From Nitratireductor sp. ZSWI3 (GTDB lineage: Bacteria; Pseudomonadota; Alphaproteobacteria; Rhizobiales; Rhizobiaceae): a stretch of 57,803 nt of DNA. The position numbers were made by a program, and so were the translations under genes. A model generated the notes under the pieces. The model was given only the letters and a program-made list of their open reading frames with translations. It was not told the DNA's origin and ran no database searches. The DNA is taken from contig NZ_JANKOF010000023.1 of the NCBI RefSeq assembly GCF_024655565.1, forward strand, positions 1 to 57,803. The letters are read 5' to 3'. This document shows positions 8,863-16,898 of this stretch, one piece after another; within the stretch, counting starts at the first letter, position 1; each line of letters opens with the position of its first letter.

Positions 8863-9627
8863 ATGCAGTTTTTCTCCCACGACGGTTTCGAGCTGGCCTT
8901 CATCGACGAAGGCGAGGGCGACCCGATCCTTCTGATCCATGGCTTCGCATCCACGCATTTCGTGAACTGGGTCGCGCCCGGCTGGGTGAAGACGTTGCGG
9001 GATGCGGGTTTCCGCGTCATCGCACTCGACAATCGCGGTCACGGCCGATCCTCCAAGAGCCATGAGAAGGCCGACTACACCCCGAGCAGAATGGCCGGCG
9101 ATGCTGCTGCCTTGCTCGACCATCTCGGCATCGCCCGTGCGCATGTCATGGGATATTCCATGGGCGCAAGGATTTCGGCCTTCCTCGCGCTGGAGCATCC
9201 GGAAAAGGTCGCGACCCTGATCTTTGGCGGGCTCGGCATCGGCATGATCGACGGCGTCGGCGAATGGGATGAGATCGCCGAGGCGCTGCTGGCGCCCGAT
9301 CCGGCTGCCATCACCTCCGAGCGCGGGCAGATGTTCCGCAAATTCGCCGACCAGACGAAAAGCGACCGCGAGGCGCTGGCAGCCTGCATCGCGACGTCGC
9401 GCGAGCTGCTCTCGCAGGTCCAGGTCGCAAGCATCGAGCAGCCGACACTCGTGGCGGTCGGCACACGCGACGACATCGCAGGCTCTCCCGACATGCTGGC
9501 GGCGCTGCTGCCGAACGGCGCGGCCTTCGCGATCGAACGGCGCGACCATATGCTGGCCGTCGGCGACCGCAGCTTCAAGGCAAGGGCGCTGGCCTTTTTG
9601 GAGGAGCATCCGCTTGATGGAGCGTAA
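8863..9627 (+). CDS. Alpha/beta hydrolase
   Basis: Protein of 254 aa with a complete alpha/beta-hydrolase fold. The HGF oxyanion motif (LLIHGFAS) is near residue 25. The nucleophile elbow is GYSMGA with Ser99. A plausible catalytic Asp lies in VGTRDDIAG near 204, and His near 229 in RRDHMLAVGD. The RGHGRS strand-4 motif and short cap region fit esterase/lipase-like or haloperoxidase-like subfamilies; the substrate cannot be told. It has no signal peptide, so it is cytosolic. Its last codons overlap the start of a second hydrolase by 11 bases, which suggests translational coupling of the pair. Confidence 0.85.
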   Translation: MQFFSHDGFELAFIDEGEGDPILLIHGFASTHFVNWVAPGWVKTLRDAGFRVIALDNRGHGRSSKSHEKADYTPSRMAGDAAALLDHLGIARAHVMGYSMGARISAFLALEHPEKVATLIFGGLGIGMIDGVGEWDEIAEALLAPDPAAITSERGQMFRKFADQTKSDREALAACIATSRELLSQVQVASIEQPTLVAVGTRDDIAGSPDMLAALLPNGAAFAIERRDHMLAVGDRSFKARALAFLEEHPLDGA

Positions 9628-10483
9628 GGCAACATCCTTCGTCGGCGCCGAGGGCAACCGGCTGGCCGCCGACCTGTGGGACGGCGGCGGGCAGCCGGTG
9701 ATCTTCCTGCATGGCGGCGGCCAGACGCGGCGCGCCTGGGACGCGACGGCACGGGAAGTGGCGCGCCAGGGGATGCGGGCGATCTCGATCGACCAGCGCG
9801 GCCATGGCGAAAGCGCCTGGGTGGAGAGCGGGAATTACGGTTTTCGCCATTACGGCGAAGACGCCGCGGCCGTCATCAGGCAGGTTCAGGAGCGTTTCCA
9901 CCTCCGCCCGTCGGCCGTCGGCGCGTCGCTGGGCGGCCTTGCCGCGCTGACCGCGGAAATGCAGGGCGGCCCGCTGCTTGAAGCGCTTATCCTGGTGGAC
10001 ATCACGCCGCGCCTCGATCCCCAGGGCGTCGACAAGATCCAGGGTTTCATGAGCGAGCGCATGGAGGAGGGGTTCGGCTCGCTCGAGGAGGCTGCCGGGG
10101 CGATTGCGGCCTATCTGCCGCACCGGGCGCCGCGCCGCTCTCTGGAGGGGCTGCGCAAGAACCTGCGCCGCGGTGAAGACGGGCGCTACCGCTGGCATTG
10201 GGATCCGGCTTTCATCAAGGGGGCGCAGAACATCAACCGCGGTGCGGAGGCGCTGATGCAGGAGTTGATGGCCGGACTGCCGCAACTGCATCTTCCGGTG
10301 CTGCTCGTGCGCGGCATGCGCTCGGAGCTGGTCCAGGAAGAGCATGCGCGCGAATTCGTTTCGCTGGCCCCTTCCGCTTCCTATGTCGATGTCGGCGGTG
10401 CGGGCCACATGGTCGCCGGCGACCGCAACGACGTCTTCGCGGCGGAAATCCTCAAATTCCTGAGCCGCGACCAGGCGGCCTGA
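9617..10483 (+). CDS. Alpha/beta hydrolase (second of an overlapping pair)
   Basis: Protein of 288 aa. HGGGQT forms the oxyanion region near residue 32, RGHGES follows strand 4, and Ser104 in VGASLGGLAAL is the expected nucleophile. A downstream Asp (LVDITPRLD) and the His in GAGHMVAGD near 267 complete a triad. The frame is open well upstream inside the preceding gene, but the ATG at 9617 gives the normal N-terminus (MERKATSFVG) and a GGAG lies about 10 bases ahead of it. It overlaps the previous hydrolase by 11 bases. The substrate is unknown. A crotonase-family gene is convergent on the other side. Confidence 0.85.
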   Translation: MERKATSFVGAEGNRLAADLWDGGGQPVIFLHGGGQTRRAWDATAREVARQGMRAISIDQRGHGESAWVESGNYGFRHYGEDAAAVIRQVQERFHLRPSAVGASLGGLAALTAEMQGGPLLEALILVDITPRLDPQGVDKIQGFMSERMEEGFGSLEEAAGAIAAYLPHRAPRRSLEGLRKNLRRGEDGRYRWHWDPAFIKGAQNINRGAEALMQELMAGLPQLHLPVLLVRGMRSELVQEEHAREFVSLAPSASYVDVGGAGHMVAGDRNDVFAAEILKFLSRDQAA

Positions 10484-10486
10484 CGC

Positions 10487-11287
10487 TCATCTGCCGATGA
10501 ATCTGGCGGTGCGCCGCTCGTGAAAGGCCGCCCGGCCCTCGGCGTAATCGGCGCTCTCGAACGTCTCGTCGCCCAGCGCCTGGGCGCGCGCCGCATCGTC
10601 CTGCCGGCCCGTCAGAGCGGCTGCGATGGCGGCCTTCGAGGCGCGGATCGACAGGGGAGCGGCGCCGGCGAGCAGGCCGGCGATCTCGGCGACACGAGCC
10701 TCAAGTGCGCTCGCCTCGACAATTTCGAGCAGAAAGCCGCAATCGAGCGCCCGCTGCGCGTCGATGCTCGCGCCGCTGAAGGTGAGATAACGCGCCATCT
10801 GGGCGCCGACACCGGCGACGATATCGCCCATCGCCTCGACCGGGTAGGCAAGGCCGAGACGCGCCGCGGGCACGGCGAACCTGGCGTCCGGCGTGGCGAT
10901 GCGCAGATCGCAGGCCGCCGCGAGGCCGAACCCTCCACCAAAACAGACACCGGAGATCGCCGCCAGCGTCGGCTTGCGGCAGTTGCGCAGGGCGGCGAAG
11001 GCGGCCGCGTTCAGAGCCTCGTAGGCGCGTGCCGTCTCTGCGTCGCGGCGCACCGTCTCGAATTCGGCGATGTCGGCCCCTGCGCAGAAGTGATCGCCGG
11101 CGCCGCTGACGACGATCACCCGGGCCGCCTCGTCGTTGCCGATCCGCTCGACGGTTTCGGCCAGGTCCTGCCACATGGCGCGGGTGACGGCGTTCCTCTT
11201 GTGCGGCCGCTCGAGCCTCAGGCGGACGATGCGGTCGTCGGTCGAGACGGAGAAGCCGCGCTCTTGTGCCGGCATGTCGGCGGCCAT
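10487..11287 (-). CDS. Enoyl-CoA hydratase/isomerase (crotonase) family protein
   Basis: Protein of 266 aa. Crotonase fold motifs are visible: RPHKRNAVTRAMW near the N-terminus, the first oxyanion segment GDHFCAGADIAEF (about 65-77), and the second GVCFGGGFGLAAACDLRIA (about 117-135). At the position where true hydratases have the first catalytic Glu (PE-x-x-LG), this protein reads PAARLG, so that Glu is absent in my visual alignment. It may act as an isomerase, hydrolase or other crotonase rather than a classical 2-enoyl-CoA hydratase. It ends only 3 bases from the convergent alpha/beta hydrolase gene, with no terminator visible between them. Confidence 0.85.
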   Translation of the reverse strand: MAADMPAQERGFSVSTDDRIVRLRLERPHKRNAVTRAMWQDLAETVERIGNDEAARVIVVSGAGDHFCAGADIAEFETVRRDAETARAYEALNAAAFAALRNCRKPTLAAISGVCFGGGFGLAAACDLRIATPDARFAVPAARLGLAYPVEAMGDIVAGVGAQMARYLTFSGASIDAQRALDCGFLLEIVEASALEARVAEIAGLLAGAAPLSIRASKAAIAAALTGRQDDAARAQALGDETFESADYAEGRAAFHERRTARFIGR

Positions 11288-11395
11288 GGATCAATATCCC
11301 TGCAACGAAGGTCAAGGTTTTTTCGGTTCAATTGAAATGGCTTCTGGCGTATGTTTTTGCGCAACGCAAGTTCCAAGCTCTGTCGGAGATCGCCC

Positions 11396-12238
11396 ATGGC
11401 TGCCCGCAACGCGGTTCAGGAAAGCAGCATCACCAAGGACATGCCCCAGCCGGTCGATCCGATCTGGCGCGCCGTGCGCAGCGAGGCGGAGGCGGCCGTC
11501 GCCAACGATCCGCTGCTGGCGGCATTCCTCTATGCGACGGTGCTGAACCACGACAATCTGGAAAGCGCCGTCATTCATCGCGTCGCCGAACGGCTGGACC
11601 ATCCCGACATGGGAGCGGACCTGATCCGGCAGACCTTCCATCTGATGCTGGTCGACGAGCCGGAATGGCGCAGCACCGTGCGGGTCGACATCCAGGCCTA
11701 TTACGATCGCGATCCGGCGTGCGACCGGTTCATCATGCCGGTGCTTTACTTCAAGGGCTTCCATGCCATCCAGACGCATCGCCTGGCGCATTGGCTGTGG
11801 AAGCAGGGACGCAGGGATTTTGCGCTGTATCTGCAAAGCCGCTCCTCCGCCGTGTTCCAGACGGACATCAACCCGGCCGCGCGTCTCGGCAAGGGGATCT
11901 TCATCGACCACGCGACCGGTGTCGTGATCGGCGAGACCGCGGTCGTGGAGGACAATGTGTCGATGCTGCACGCCGTCACGCTGGGCGGTACCGGCAAGGA
12001 GACGGGTGACCGGCATCCGAAGATCCGGCATGGCGTTCTGATCGGCGCCGGCGCCAAGATCCTCGGCAACATCGAGGTCGGCCATTGCGCACGGGTGGCG
12101 GCGGGCTCCGTTCTGCTGACCTCCATTCCCCCGAACAAGACCGTTGCGGGCGTGCCGGCAAGGGTGGTGGGCGAGTCGGGCTGCCGCGAGCCTTCCCGCT
12201 CCATGGATCAGATACTGCACGGCGGCGAGGAGGCTTGA
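11396..12238 (+). CDS. cysE: Serine O-acetyltransferase
   Basis: Protein of 280 aa. It catalyses acetyl transfer from acetyl-CoA to L-serine, the first step of cysteine synthesis. The N-terminal SATase helical domain (DPIWRAVRSEAEAAVANDP, about 22-40) is followed by DIQAYYDRDPACDRF and GFHAIQTHRLAHWLW. The left-handed beta-helix of hexapeptide repeats (about 165-255) includes GIFIDHATGVVIGETAVV and the GGTGKETGDRHPKI loop. The ATG at 11396 is preceded by GGAGA at good spacing; 15 further upstream codons are open but unlikely. The short tail after the beta-helix is where CysK normally docks. Cysteine supply links it to the suf desulfurases at 45-52 kb only in pathway terms. Confidence 0.93.
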   Translation: MAARNAVQESSITKDMPQPVDPIWRAVRSEAEAAVANDPLLAAFLYATVLNHDNLESAVIHRVAERLDHPDMGADLIRQTFHLMLVDEPEWRSTVRVDIQAYYDRDPACDRFIMPVLYFKGFHAIQTHRLAHWLWKQGRRDFALYLQSRSSAVFQTDINPAARLGKGIFIDHATGVVIGETAVVEDNVSMLHAVTLGGTGKETGDRHPKIRHGVLIGAGAKILGNIEVGHCARVAAGSVLLTSIPPNKTVAGVPARVVGESGCREPSRSMDQILHGGEEA

Positions 12239-12393
12239 GCCGACCGCCTGGCCGTCTTGGCGCGGCTCGGGTCTGCGGGAAACCCTGTTGACCTGTCGCC
12301 GCTTCAGGGGCGATATCTCCTTTGAGGGTTTACATCTTGGCGGGGCCCGTGCCAGAAGCCCCGTTCCATTGCCAAAGCCATCGGAGACGTTTC

Positions 12394-12600
12394 TTGAAGC
12401 CCGAAGAAATCAGAAAGCTCGAAGCTTATTTCAAGCGCACCTTCAACAATCCGGCCCTGTCGGTGAAGGCGCGCCCGCGCAAGGAAGATTCCTGCGAGGT
12501 TTACGTGGGCGACGAGTTCCTCGGCATCATCTTCAAGGATGAGGACGAGGGAGAACTCTCCTACAATTTCTCGATGGCCATTCTCGACATCGATCTTTAG
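12394..12600 (+). CDS. DUF3126 family small protein
   Basis: Protein of 68 aa if it starts at the TTG at 12394 (TTG-AAG-CCC-GAA). GGAGA at 12382-12386 precedes it, and the residues KPEEIRKLEAYFKRTFNN begin exactly as expected for DUF3126 proteins of Hyphomicrobiales. An ATG at 12322 in the same frame would add 24 residues unlike the family. The fold looks like a small helix-sheet domain ending in SYNFSMAILDIDL. Function unknown. A strong rho-independent terminator follows 48 bases downstream. It commonly sits after cysE in related genomes (from memory). Confidence 0.82.
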   Translation: MKPEEIRKLEAYFKRTFNNPALSVKARPRKEDSCEVYVGDEFLGIIFKDEDEGELSYNFSMAILDIDL

Positions 12601-12648
12601 CCAAGGCGGCCGCCCGTTCGGTGTTGTCTTGCTGATCGAGAACCGATG

Positions 12649-12690
12649 GAGCCCTGGAGATCGATGCTGATCTCAGGGCTCTTTCTTTAT
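12649..12690 (+). terminator. Rho-independent terminator after DUF3126
   Basis: GAGCCCTGGAGATC (12649-12662) pairs with GATCTCAGGGCTC (12669-12681) with a single bulged base, followed by TTTCTTT. It closes the DUF3126 unit and, as it faces a convergent minus-strand gene, may limit read-through both ways. Confidence 0.8.
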
Positions 12691-12767
12691 GTTGGCCTCG
12701 GGTGCGCGTTTGGGGAGGCCAATAATCGTAGCTGACGTCAGAGCGTCAGGTGGGATCATCGGCGCCG

Positions 12768-13478
12768 TCACTCGGTTCTCAGGTAGGATGCCGCCTTCCC
12801 GCGTATGGCCCGGTCCAGTTGCCGCCAATCTCCGAGAAGAGCGGCTGGAAAGCGATAGGTCAGGCTGAGATTCCGGCCGATCGCCACATCGCGCTCGCAA
12901 GGCGCGAGGGATTCCCGTGCGGCTTGCCCGCTGAGGCAACGGGCCACGAATGGCGGGGCGGCGTCGCTCCCTGCGGCGACGGCAAGCACCTCGTCGCCGT
13001 AGCCCGCATCCTTCCTGAAGCGATGGAAAACGATGCCGTTCGGCCCGGCAACGCCGTTCGGTTCGATGAGACGCTTGTAGATCGGGGCGAAACGGCCGCT
13101 CATGTCGCGCGACATCAACCGCTCTTCGATGGACAGGAAGACGAGCCGGCGCGAGCCGTCGACATGATTGAAATCGTCGCGGGTCGCCTGCCGGTAGCCG
13201 CCGAGCTCGGGCCAGCGGAGATAAAGGTCGAGGCGGCGGGCGACGCCGTCGCGCCGTGCGTTCTCGAAACGGATCGCATTGGCCGGGACGGAGAGAACGT
13301 CGTTGCCGATGACGATTTCCTTGATCTCGGTGGAGTCGCTGTGTCCGCCGGTCGCCAGCGTTTGCCCCAGCCATTTTCCGCCTGCGGCAAGGACAGCGGA
13401 GATCAGCAAAAGCAGAAAGCAGGCCTGGGAGAAGCGCAGCGCGAAACGCGGGCGTAACGCCCTTCGATCCGGCTCCAT
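12768..13478 (-). CDS. Single-pass membrane protein of unknown function
   Basis: Protein of 236 aa from ATG 13478; the frame is open to 13634, where other ATGs are possible. A basic N-terminus (MEPDRRALRPRFALRF) leads into one hydrophobic helix at about residues 17-36. Next comes an extracytoplasmic domain with TEIKEIVIGNDVLSVPANA and a DLYLRWPELGGYR segment, with scattered Cys (ARCLSG, APCERD). This looks like the conserved rhizobial family annotated only as hypothetical, whose shared segment is IVIGNDVLSVPAN. Positive-inside charge suggests the C-terminal bulk is periplasmic. It is convergent with DUF3126 and divergent from a gamma-carbonic anhydrase. No function is claimed. The start is uncertain; I chose it for a nearby AGGAA and the membrane topology. 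Confidence 0.68.
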   Translation of the reverse strand: MEPDRRALRPRFALRFSQACFLLLLISAVLAAGGKWLGQTLATGGHSDSTEIKEIVIGNDVLSVPANAIRFENARRDGVARRLDLYLRWPELGGYRQATRDDFNHVDGSRRLVFLSIEERLMSRDMSGRFAPIYKRLIEPNGVAGPNGIVFHRFRKDAGYGDEVLAVAAGSDAAPPFVARCLSGQAARESLAPCERDVAIGRNLSLTYRFPAALLGDWRQLDRAIRGKAASYLRTE

Positions 13479-13740
13479 ACCGACGGTTCCTGCTTCCGCT
13501 GCCACCTTCGCCCTCGCAAGCCGCATCCGACACGGCGGATCGAGAATCAGCTCCCCGATCTGCAATTCCCCGATCGACCCTTGCGGCAACATGGTAAACG
13601 GGCGGTAAAAATTGCCGGTGGAGCGACCCCGCAAGCCCGAGGAGATTCGCCATGGCGGGCCGAATGCTTGGGGAAAACCGGTTCCGAACTCCGGATCTCA
13701 TGCTGTAGGGTGGCGGCATCCAGCGGAGAGGATATCGCAA

Positions 13741-14271
13741 ATGCCCATCTATGAACTCGCCGGTGCGCGCCCAGTTCTCGATGATCCGGAAAGCAACTGG
13801 ATCGCACCGGACGCCTCGCTCATCGGCCGCGTCCGGCTGGCCCGCAATGCCGGCATCTGGTTCGGCGCAGTGCTGCGCGGCGACAATGAGCCGATCGAGA
13901 TCGGTGAAGGCAGCAACATCCAGGAGCATTGCGTGCTGCACACCGACAAGGGCTTTCCCTTGACGGTCGAAGCGGGCTGCACGGTGGGGCACCGGGCCAT
14001 CCTGCATGGCTGCACGATCGGCGAGAACACGCTGATCGGAATGGGGGCGATCGTCCTCAACGGCGCCCGCATCGGCAGGAACTCGCTGGTCGGCGCGGGG
14101 GCACTCGTCACCGAGGGCAAAGAATTTCCCGACAATTCCCTCATCGTCGGCTCGCCGGCCAAGGTGGTGCGAACCCTCGATGAGGCCGCTGAAGCGGGGT
14201 TGCGGCTCTCTGCAGAGCATTATGTGGAAAATGCCCGCCGCTTCATAACGGGCCTGAAGCCGGTCCCGTGA
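13741..14271 (+). CDS. Gamma-carbonic anhydrase family protein
   Basis: Protein of 176 aa made of left-handed beta-helix hexapeptide repeats. His67 (EHCVLHTD), His84 and His89 (GHRAILHG) match the three zinc ligands of the gamma class. The C-terminal helix with SAEHYVENARRF packs on the trimer in this family. Many bacterial homologues (YrdA/PaaY type) have weak or thiol-dependent carbonic anhydrase activity, so the reaction should be stated with caution. It starts at 13741 with GGAGAGG close upstream. A degenerate palindromic repeat follows before the convergent BTLCP gene. Confidence 0.88.
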   Translation: MPIYELAGARPVLDDPESNWIAPDASLIGRVRLARNAGIWFGAVLRGDNEPIEIGEGSNIQEHCVLHTDKGFPLTVEAGCTVGHRAILHGCTIGENTLIGMGAIVLNGARIGRNSLVGAGALVTEGKEFPDNSLIVGSPAKVVRTLDEAAEAGLRLSAEHYVENARRFITGLKPVP

Positions 14272-14462
14272 AGGAGGCGGAGCCGACCCAGAGGCTGGGC
14301 CGGCTCCTGAACCCGGTCGTTGGGGACGGGGAGGTGGGGACTCGACCGGGTGTCCCGTGTCGGGCGATCACCGCGGCGTTGCGCCGGCCGGACGATCAGG
14401 CCCGTTTCTTCGGTGATCGCGACGGACGCCCGCCAAGGCGCGCCAGATCTCCTGTTTCAGGC

Positions 14463-14562
14463 AGGCTCATCGTTCCAGGGGGGCGATGAACCTGTCCAAC
14501 TCTCTGATTGTGCGCATTCATGCGGATGGCAGGACATGTCCTTCGATTGCAAGATGCTTCAG
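14463..14562. repeat. Palindromic intergenic repeat, copy D (degenerate)
   Basis: Same layout as the full copies but decayed: GGCTCATCGTTCC-agggg-GGCGATGAACC at the 5' hairpin, then CTCTCTGATTG, CGCATTCATGCG, AGGACATGTCCT where the second palindrome should be, and TTGCAAGATGCTTCAG. It lies between convergent genes in a 287-base gap (14272-14558), and its end supplies the stop codon (TGA, 14559-14561 reversed) of the BTLCP gene. Nothing else was seen in the gap. Confidence 0.6.
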
Positions 14563-15173
14563 CGATTGGAGGAAACGCTGCCGACGGCGATCGCGCGGCC
14601 GTCATTGACGCTCACCCACTTGCCCGAGCTCGCGGCCGACTGCCGCTTCAGGTAGGTGTAGTCCGTATCCGTCCACACGAGGACGCGGGCTTCCAGATTG
14701 TCGAGGATGTAGTCGCCCATGTCGGTGACGACCGTCAGGACGGCGTGGCCGTCGCCATTGGGCTGCCGCACGACGGTGATGAGCAGGTTGCCTGCCGGTA
14801 CGCCGGCATTGATCAGCAGCCGACGCTTCTCGAGCACATAATCCTCGCAATCGCCGAACGTGTCAGGATAGGACCAATACTCCTCGACGCCCCACATTTC
14901 CGCATCCGTGCGCGGCATGACGGCGGTGTTGACCGCGTTGTTGACGTCGACCAGGATGTTCCAGAGCGAGCGGGTCAGCGCAACGGGGCGTGGGTTGTCG
15001 GTCGTCTGCCGGCATTCGGAAGGAAGACGCTGACACAGTTCGTAATGACCGATCGGCTGCGTGGTCAAACCGCCCGTCTTCATGTAACTCGGCGCGGCAT
15101 GGGCACCGACCCCGAGCGAAACCAGCAGTGCCGTCGCAGCTCCGATAAGCCGCAGAATGGTTGAAGTCCCCAT
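14559..15173 (-). CDS. Transglutaminase-like cysteine peptidase (BTLCP), exported
   Basis: Protein of 204 aa with a signal peptide (about 1-26, LLVSLGVGAHA). The mature part matches the bacterial transglutaminase-like cysteine proteinase family. Cys109 in TFGDCEDYVLEKR, His143 in GDGHAVL and Asp158 in YILDNLEARV form the expected triad. Family members (LapG-like in fold) cleave surface proteins or are of unknown target; no LapD-type partner is seen here. The stop codon falls in degenerate repeat D. Upstream is a 231-base AT-rich spacer shared with a divergent methyltransferase relic. Confidence 0.85.
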   Translation of the reverse strand: MGTSTILRLIGAATALLVSLGVGAHAAPSYMKTGGLTTQPIGHYELCQRLPSECRQTTDNPRPVALTRSLWNILVDVNNAVNTAVMPRTDAEMWGVEEYWSYPDTFGDCEDYVLEKRRLLINAGVPAGNLLITVVRQPNGDGHAVLTVVTDMGDYILDNLEARVLVWTDTDYTYLKRQSAASSGKWVSVNDGRAIAVGSVSSNR

Positions 15174-15404
15174 CGACTTGTCTCCCCGTTTGCGGAGACA
15201 ATGACATGGCCGGATTTATCCGAGGCAAAATCTCGAAGTATAACTTTGCCTAAATTCGAGATCTATTTTCGGAAAACAAATATAAAAACTGAATTTCTTT
15301 TGATTTTAATTCGAGTCGAATTTTCCTAAAATTTTAGCGACTTCCGGACGAGTCGAGCGGCGGTCGTTTCGGATTCCGTTGAAGGCAGTGATGGAGGGGC
15401 TCGA

Positions 15405-16169
15405 TTGACTGAAGCGACAGGAGGAGCCGTGGAGCGGCTTTATGGAGAGGCGGAGCTCGCCCGCTTCTATGACATGCGCGGGACGGACAGGGACGACTTC
15501 GCATTCTGCCGAAGGCTGGCGCAGGATGCTACGTCGATCCTGGATCTCGGTTGCGGGACCGGTGCATTGGCCGCCGAACTGGCGGCCGACAGGATGGTGG
15601 TCGGCATTGATCCGGCATCCGCCATGCTCGACATCGCGCGGGCGCGACCGGGCGGGGACCGGGTTCGATGGCTGGTCGGGGACGCCCGTTCGGTGAGGCT
15701 GGATCAGCGCTTCGACCTCATCGTGATGACCGGGCACAGTTTTCAGGTCTTCTTGGACGACAAGGACCAATCGGCCGTTTTCCAGACCATAGCCGCGCAT
15801 CTTCAGCCAGCGGGCAGGTTTGTCTTCGACAGCCGAAATCCAGACTTTCCGGGGCGCAAGACTCGCAGCAGGGACGAGACCCTGCATCTTGACGAGCATC
15901 CATAGTTGGGGATGGTCGAGGCATGGAACGAATCCGCCTATGACGACGCACGCGGAATTCTGACCTATGAGAACGGCTATCGGATTCTGCGGACCGGCGA
16001 GGTCTTCTCGGCGAGCGCACGCATACGCTACACGCCGCGCCATGTGCTTGCAAGGCTGATGGGGGAGGCGGGGCTTGTCGTCGACGAATGGCTGGGGGAC
16101 TGGACGGGGGCGGTTTTCCACCAACGGTCGCGTGAAATCATTCCCGTGGGGCGCCTGGCGGGCCCTTGA
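15405..16169 (+). pseudogene. Class I SAM-dependent methyltransferase interrupted by one in-frame TAG
   Basis: A TTG start at 15405 (GGAGGGG 6-12 bases ahead) opens a Rossmann methyltransferase. ILDLGCGTGALAAELA is the SAM-binding motif I (about residues 45-60), GIDPASAMLDIAR is motif II, and FDLIVMTGHSFQVF follows. At 15903-15905 a single TAG stops translation after 166 residues (DEHP-stop). The same frame then continues without shift (LGMVEAWNESAYDD) for 87 more codons to 16169, giving the substrate-side C-terminal half with VLARLMGEAGLVVDEWLGDW. The whole, about 254 aa, is the normal family length. No frameshift or deletion is visible, so the damage is one codon. It may be a recent pseudogene, a sequencing error or a read-through gene. 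Codon use of both halves is normal. Confidence 0.8.
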
Positions 16170-16184
16170 GGTGGGGCGCTCGGA

Positions 16185-16802
16185 TCAGGCGTCCGGCTGC
16201 AGCGAGAACTCGGCGTCGAGCGCCTGCCGATCCTGGATGCTGGCGAATTCTATGGCGATGCCGTCGTCGAAGTGACGGACCACCTGGCCGCGCAGCGTCC
16301 CCAGATGCACCTGGGCACCCTTTTCGGGACGCACGTCGCTCTCGACGGCGGCTCCGGAAAGCGACAGGTCGATGATCCGGCAGCGATATTGGCGCCCGTC
16401 CGGCAGGCGCAGCGTGCTGATTGGGTTGCGCGGCGTGATGCGCTCGTGCCGGCGGTCTTCCGGCAGGTCGAGCTCATGCTTGTTGGCGAGCCAGGTGAGC
16501 TGTGCCGCAAGCTTGTCGCGCTTGCGCTCGGAGGCGGAGATGGTCATGGCGAAGCCATCTTCATGCGTCCGGGAGATCATCCCTTCGATGCGTCCGATAT
16601 GGTCGAGATAGGCGATCACCTTTTCGCCGGCGCGTCCGGAGCGATCGGCGACGAGCGAGGCGTTGCCGGGCGACATGTCGGTCACGCGGCACGCATGCTC
16701 GGTGCGGTCCTCGAGCATGAAGCGGCCGTAGATCGTCACCCGGACGCGCTGAAAATTGCGTCGCTCGCTTTGCAGGGGAGCCGGGGTGATTGCCGCTGAC
16801 AT
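16185..16802 (-). CDS. Tandem PilZ-domain protein
   Basis: Protein of 205 aa from ATG 16802, with GGAAGAGG about 5-12 bases before it. Two PilZ-like domains are visible. The first (about residues 12-105) has RRNFQRVRV, but its D-x-S-x-x-G motif is altered to DMSPGNASL. The second (about 115-200) has RRHERITPR and an intact DLSLSGAAV, the full c-di-GMP binding signature. So c-di-GMP most likely binds the C-terminal domain while the first is structural or degenerate. There is no membrane segment; it is cytosolic. It lies just upstream, in map order, of a PAS_5 protein on the same strand (97 bases between), which may share its regulation. Target process unknown (motility or polysaccharide are usual for the family). 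Confidence 0.86.
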   Translation of the reverse strand: MSAAITPAPLQSERRNFQRVRVTIYGRFMLEDRTEHACRVTDMSPGNASLVADRSGRAGEKVIAYLDHIGRIEGMISRTHEDGFAMTISASERKRDKLAAQLTWLANKHELDLPEDRRHERITPRNPISTLRLPDGRQYRCRIIDLSLSGAAVESDVRPEKGAQVHLGTLRGQVVRHFDDGIAIEFASIQDRQALDAEFSLQPDA

Positions 16803-16898
16803 CGTCCTCTTCCGTGCCCTCGCGCCGGTGGAGCCGGCAACCTTGAAAGGGCGGTTCAAGATTACACCGTGGCGGTTAACAAGCGGTAAGAAACGACC

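Noticed and set aside
12673-14220. Minus-strand frame of 515 codons joining the gamma-carbonic anhydrase antisense with the 12768 gene region
   Set aside because: It crosses a convincing plus-strand gene and a divergent promoter; only the separate 12768-13478 frame looks like protein.
15903-15905. Pyrrolysine or other recoding at the TAG
   Set aside because: No pyl genes or recoding structure seen, and such decoding is not expected in this group.
15906-16169. Independent gene starting just after the amber codon
   Set aside because: The segment is the exact C-terminal continuation of the methyltransferase and has no ribosome site of its own.
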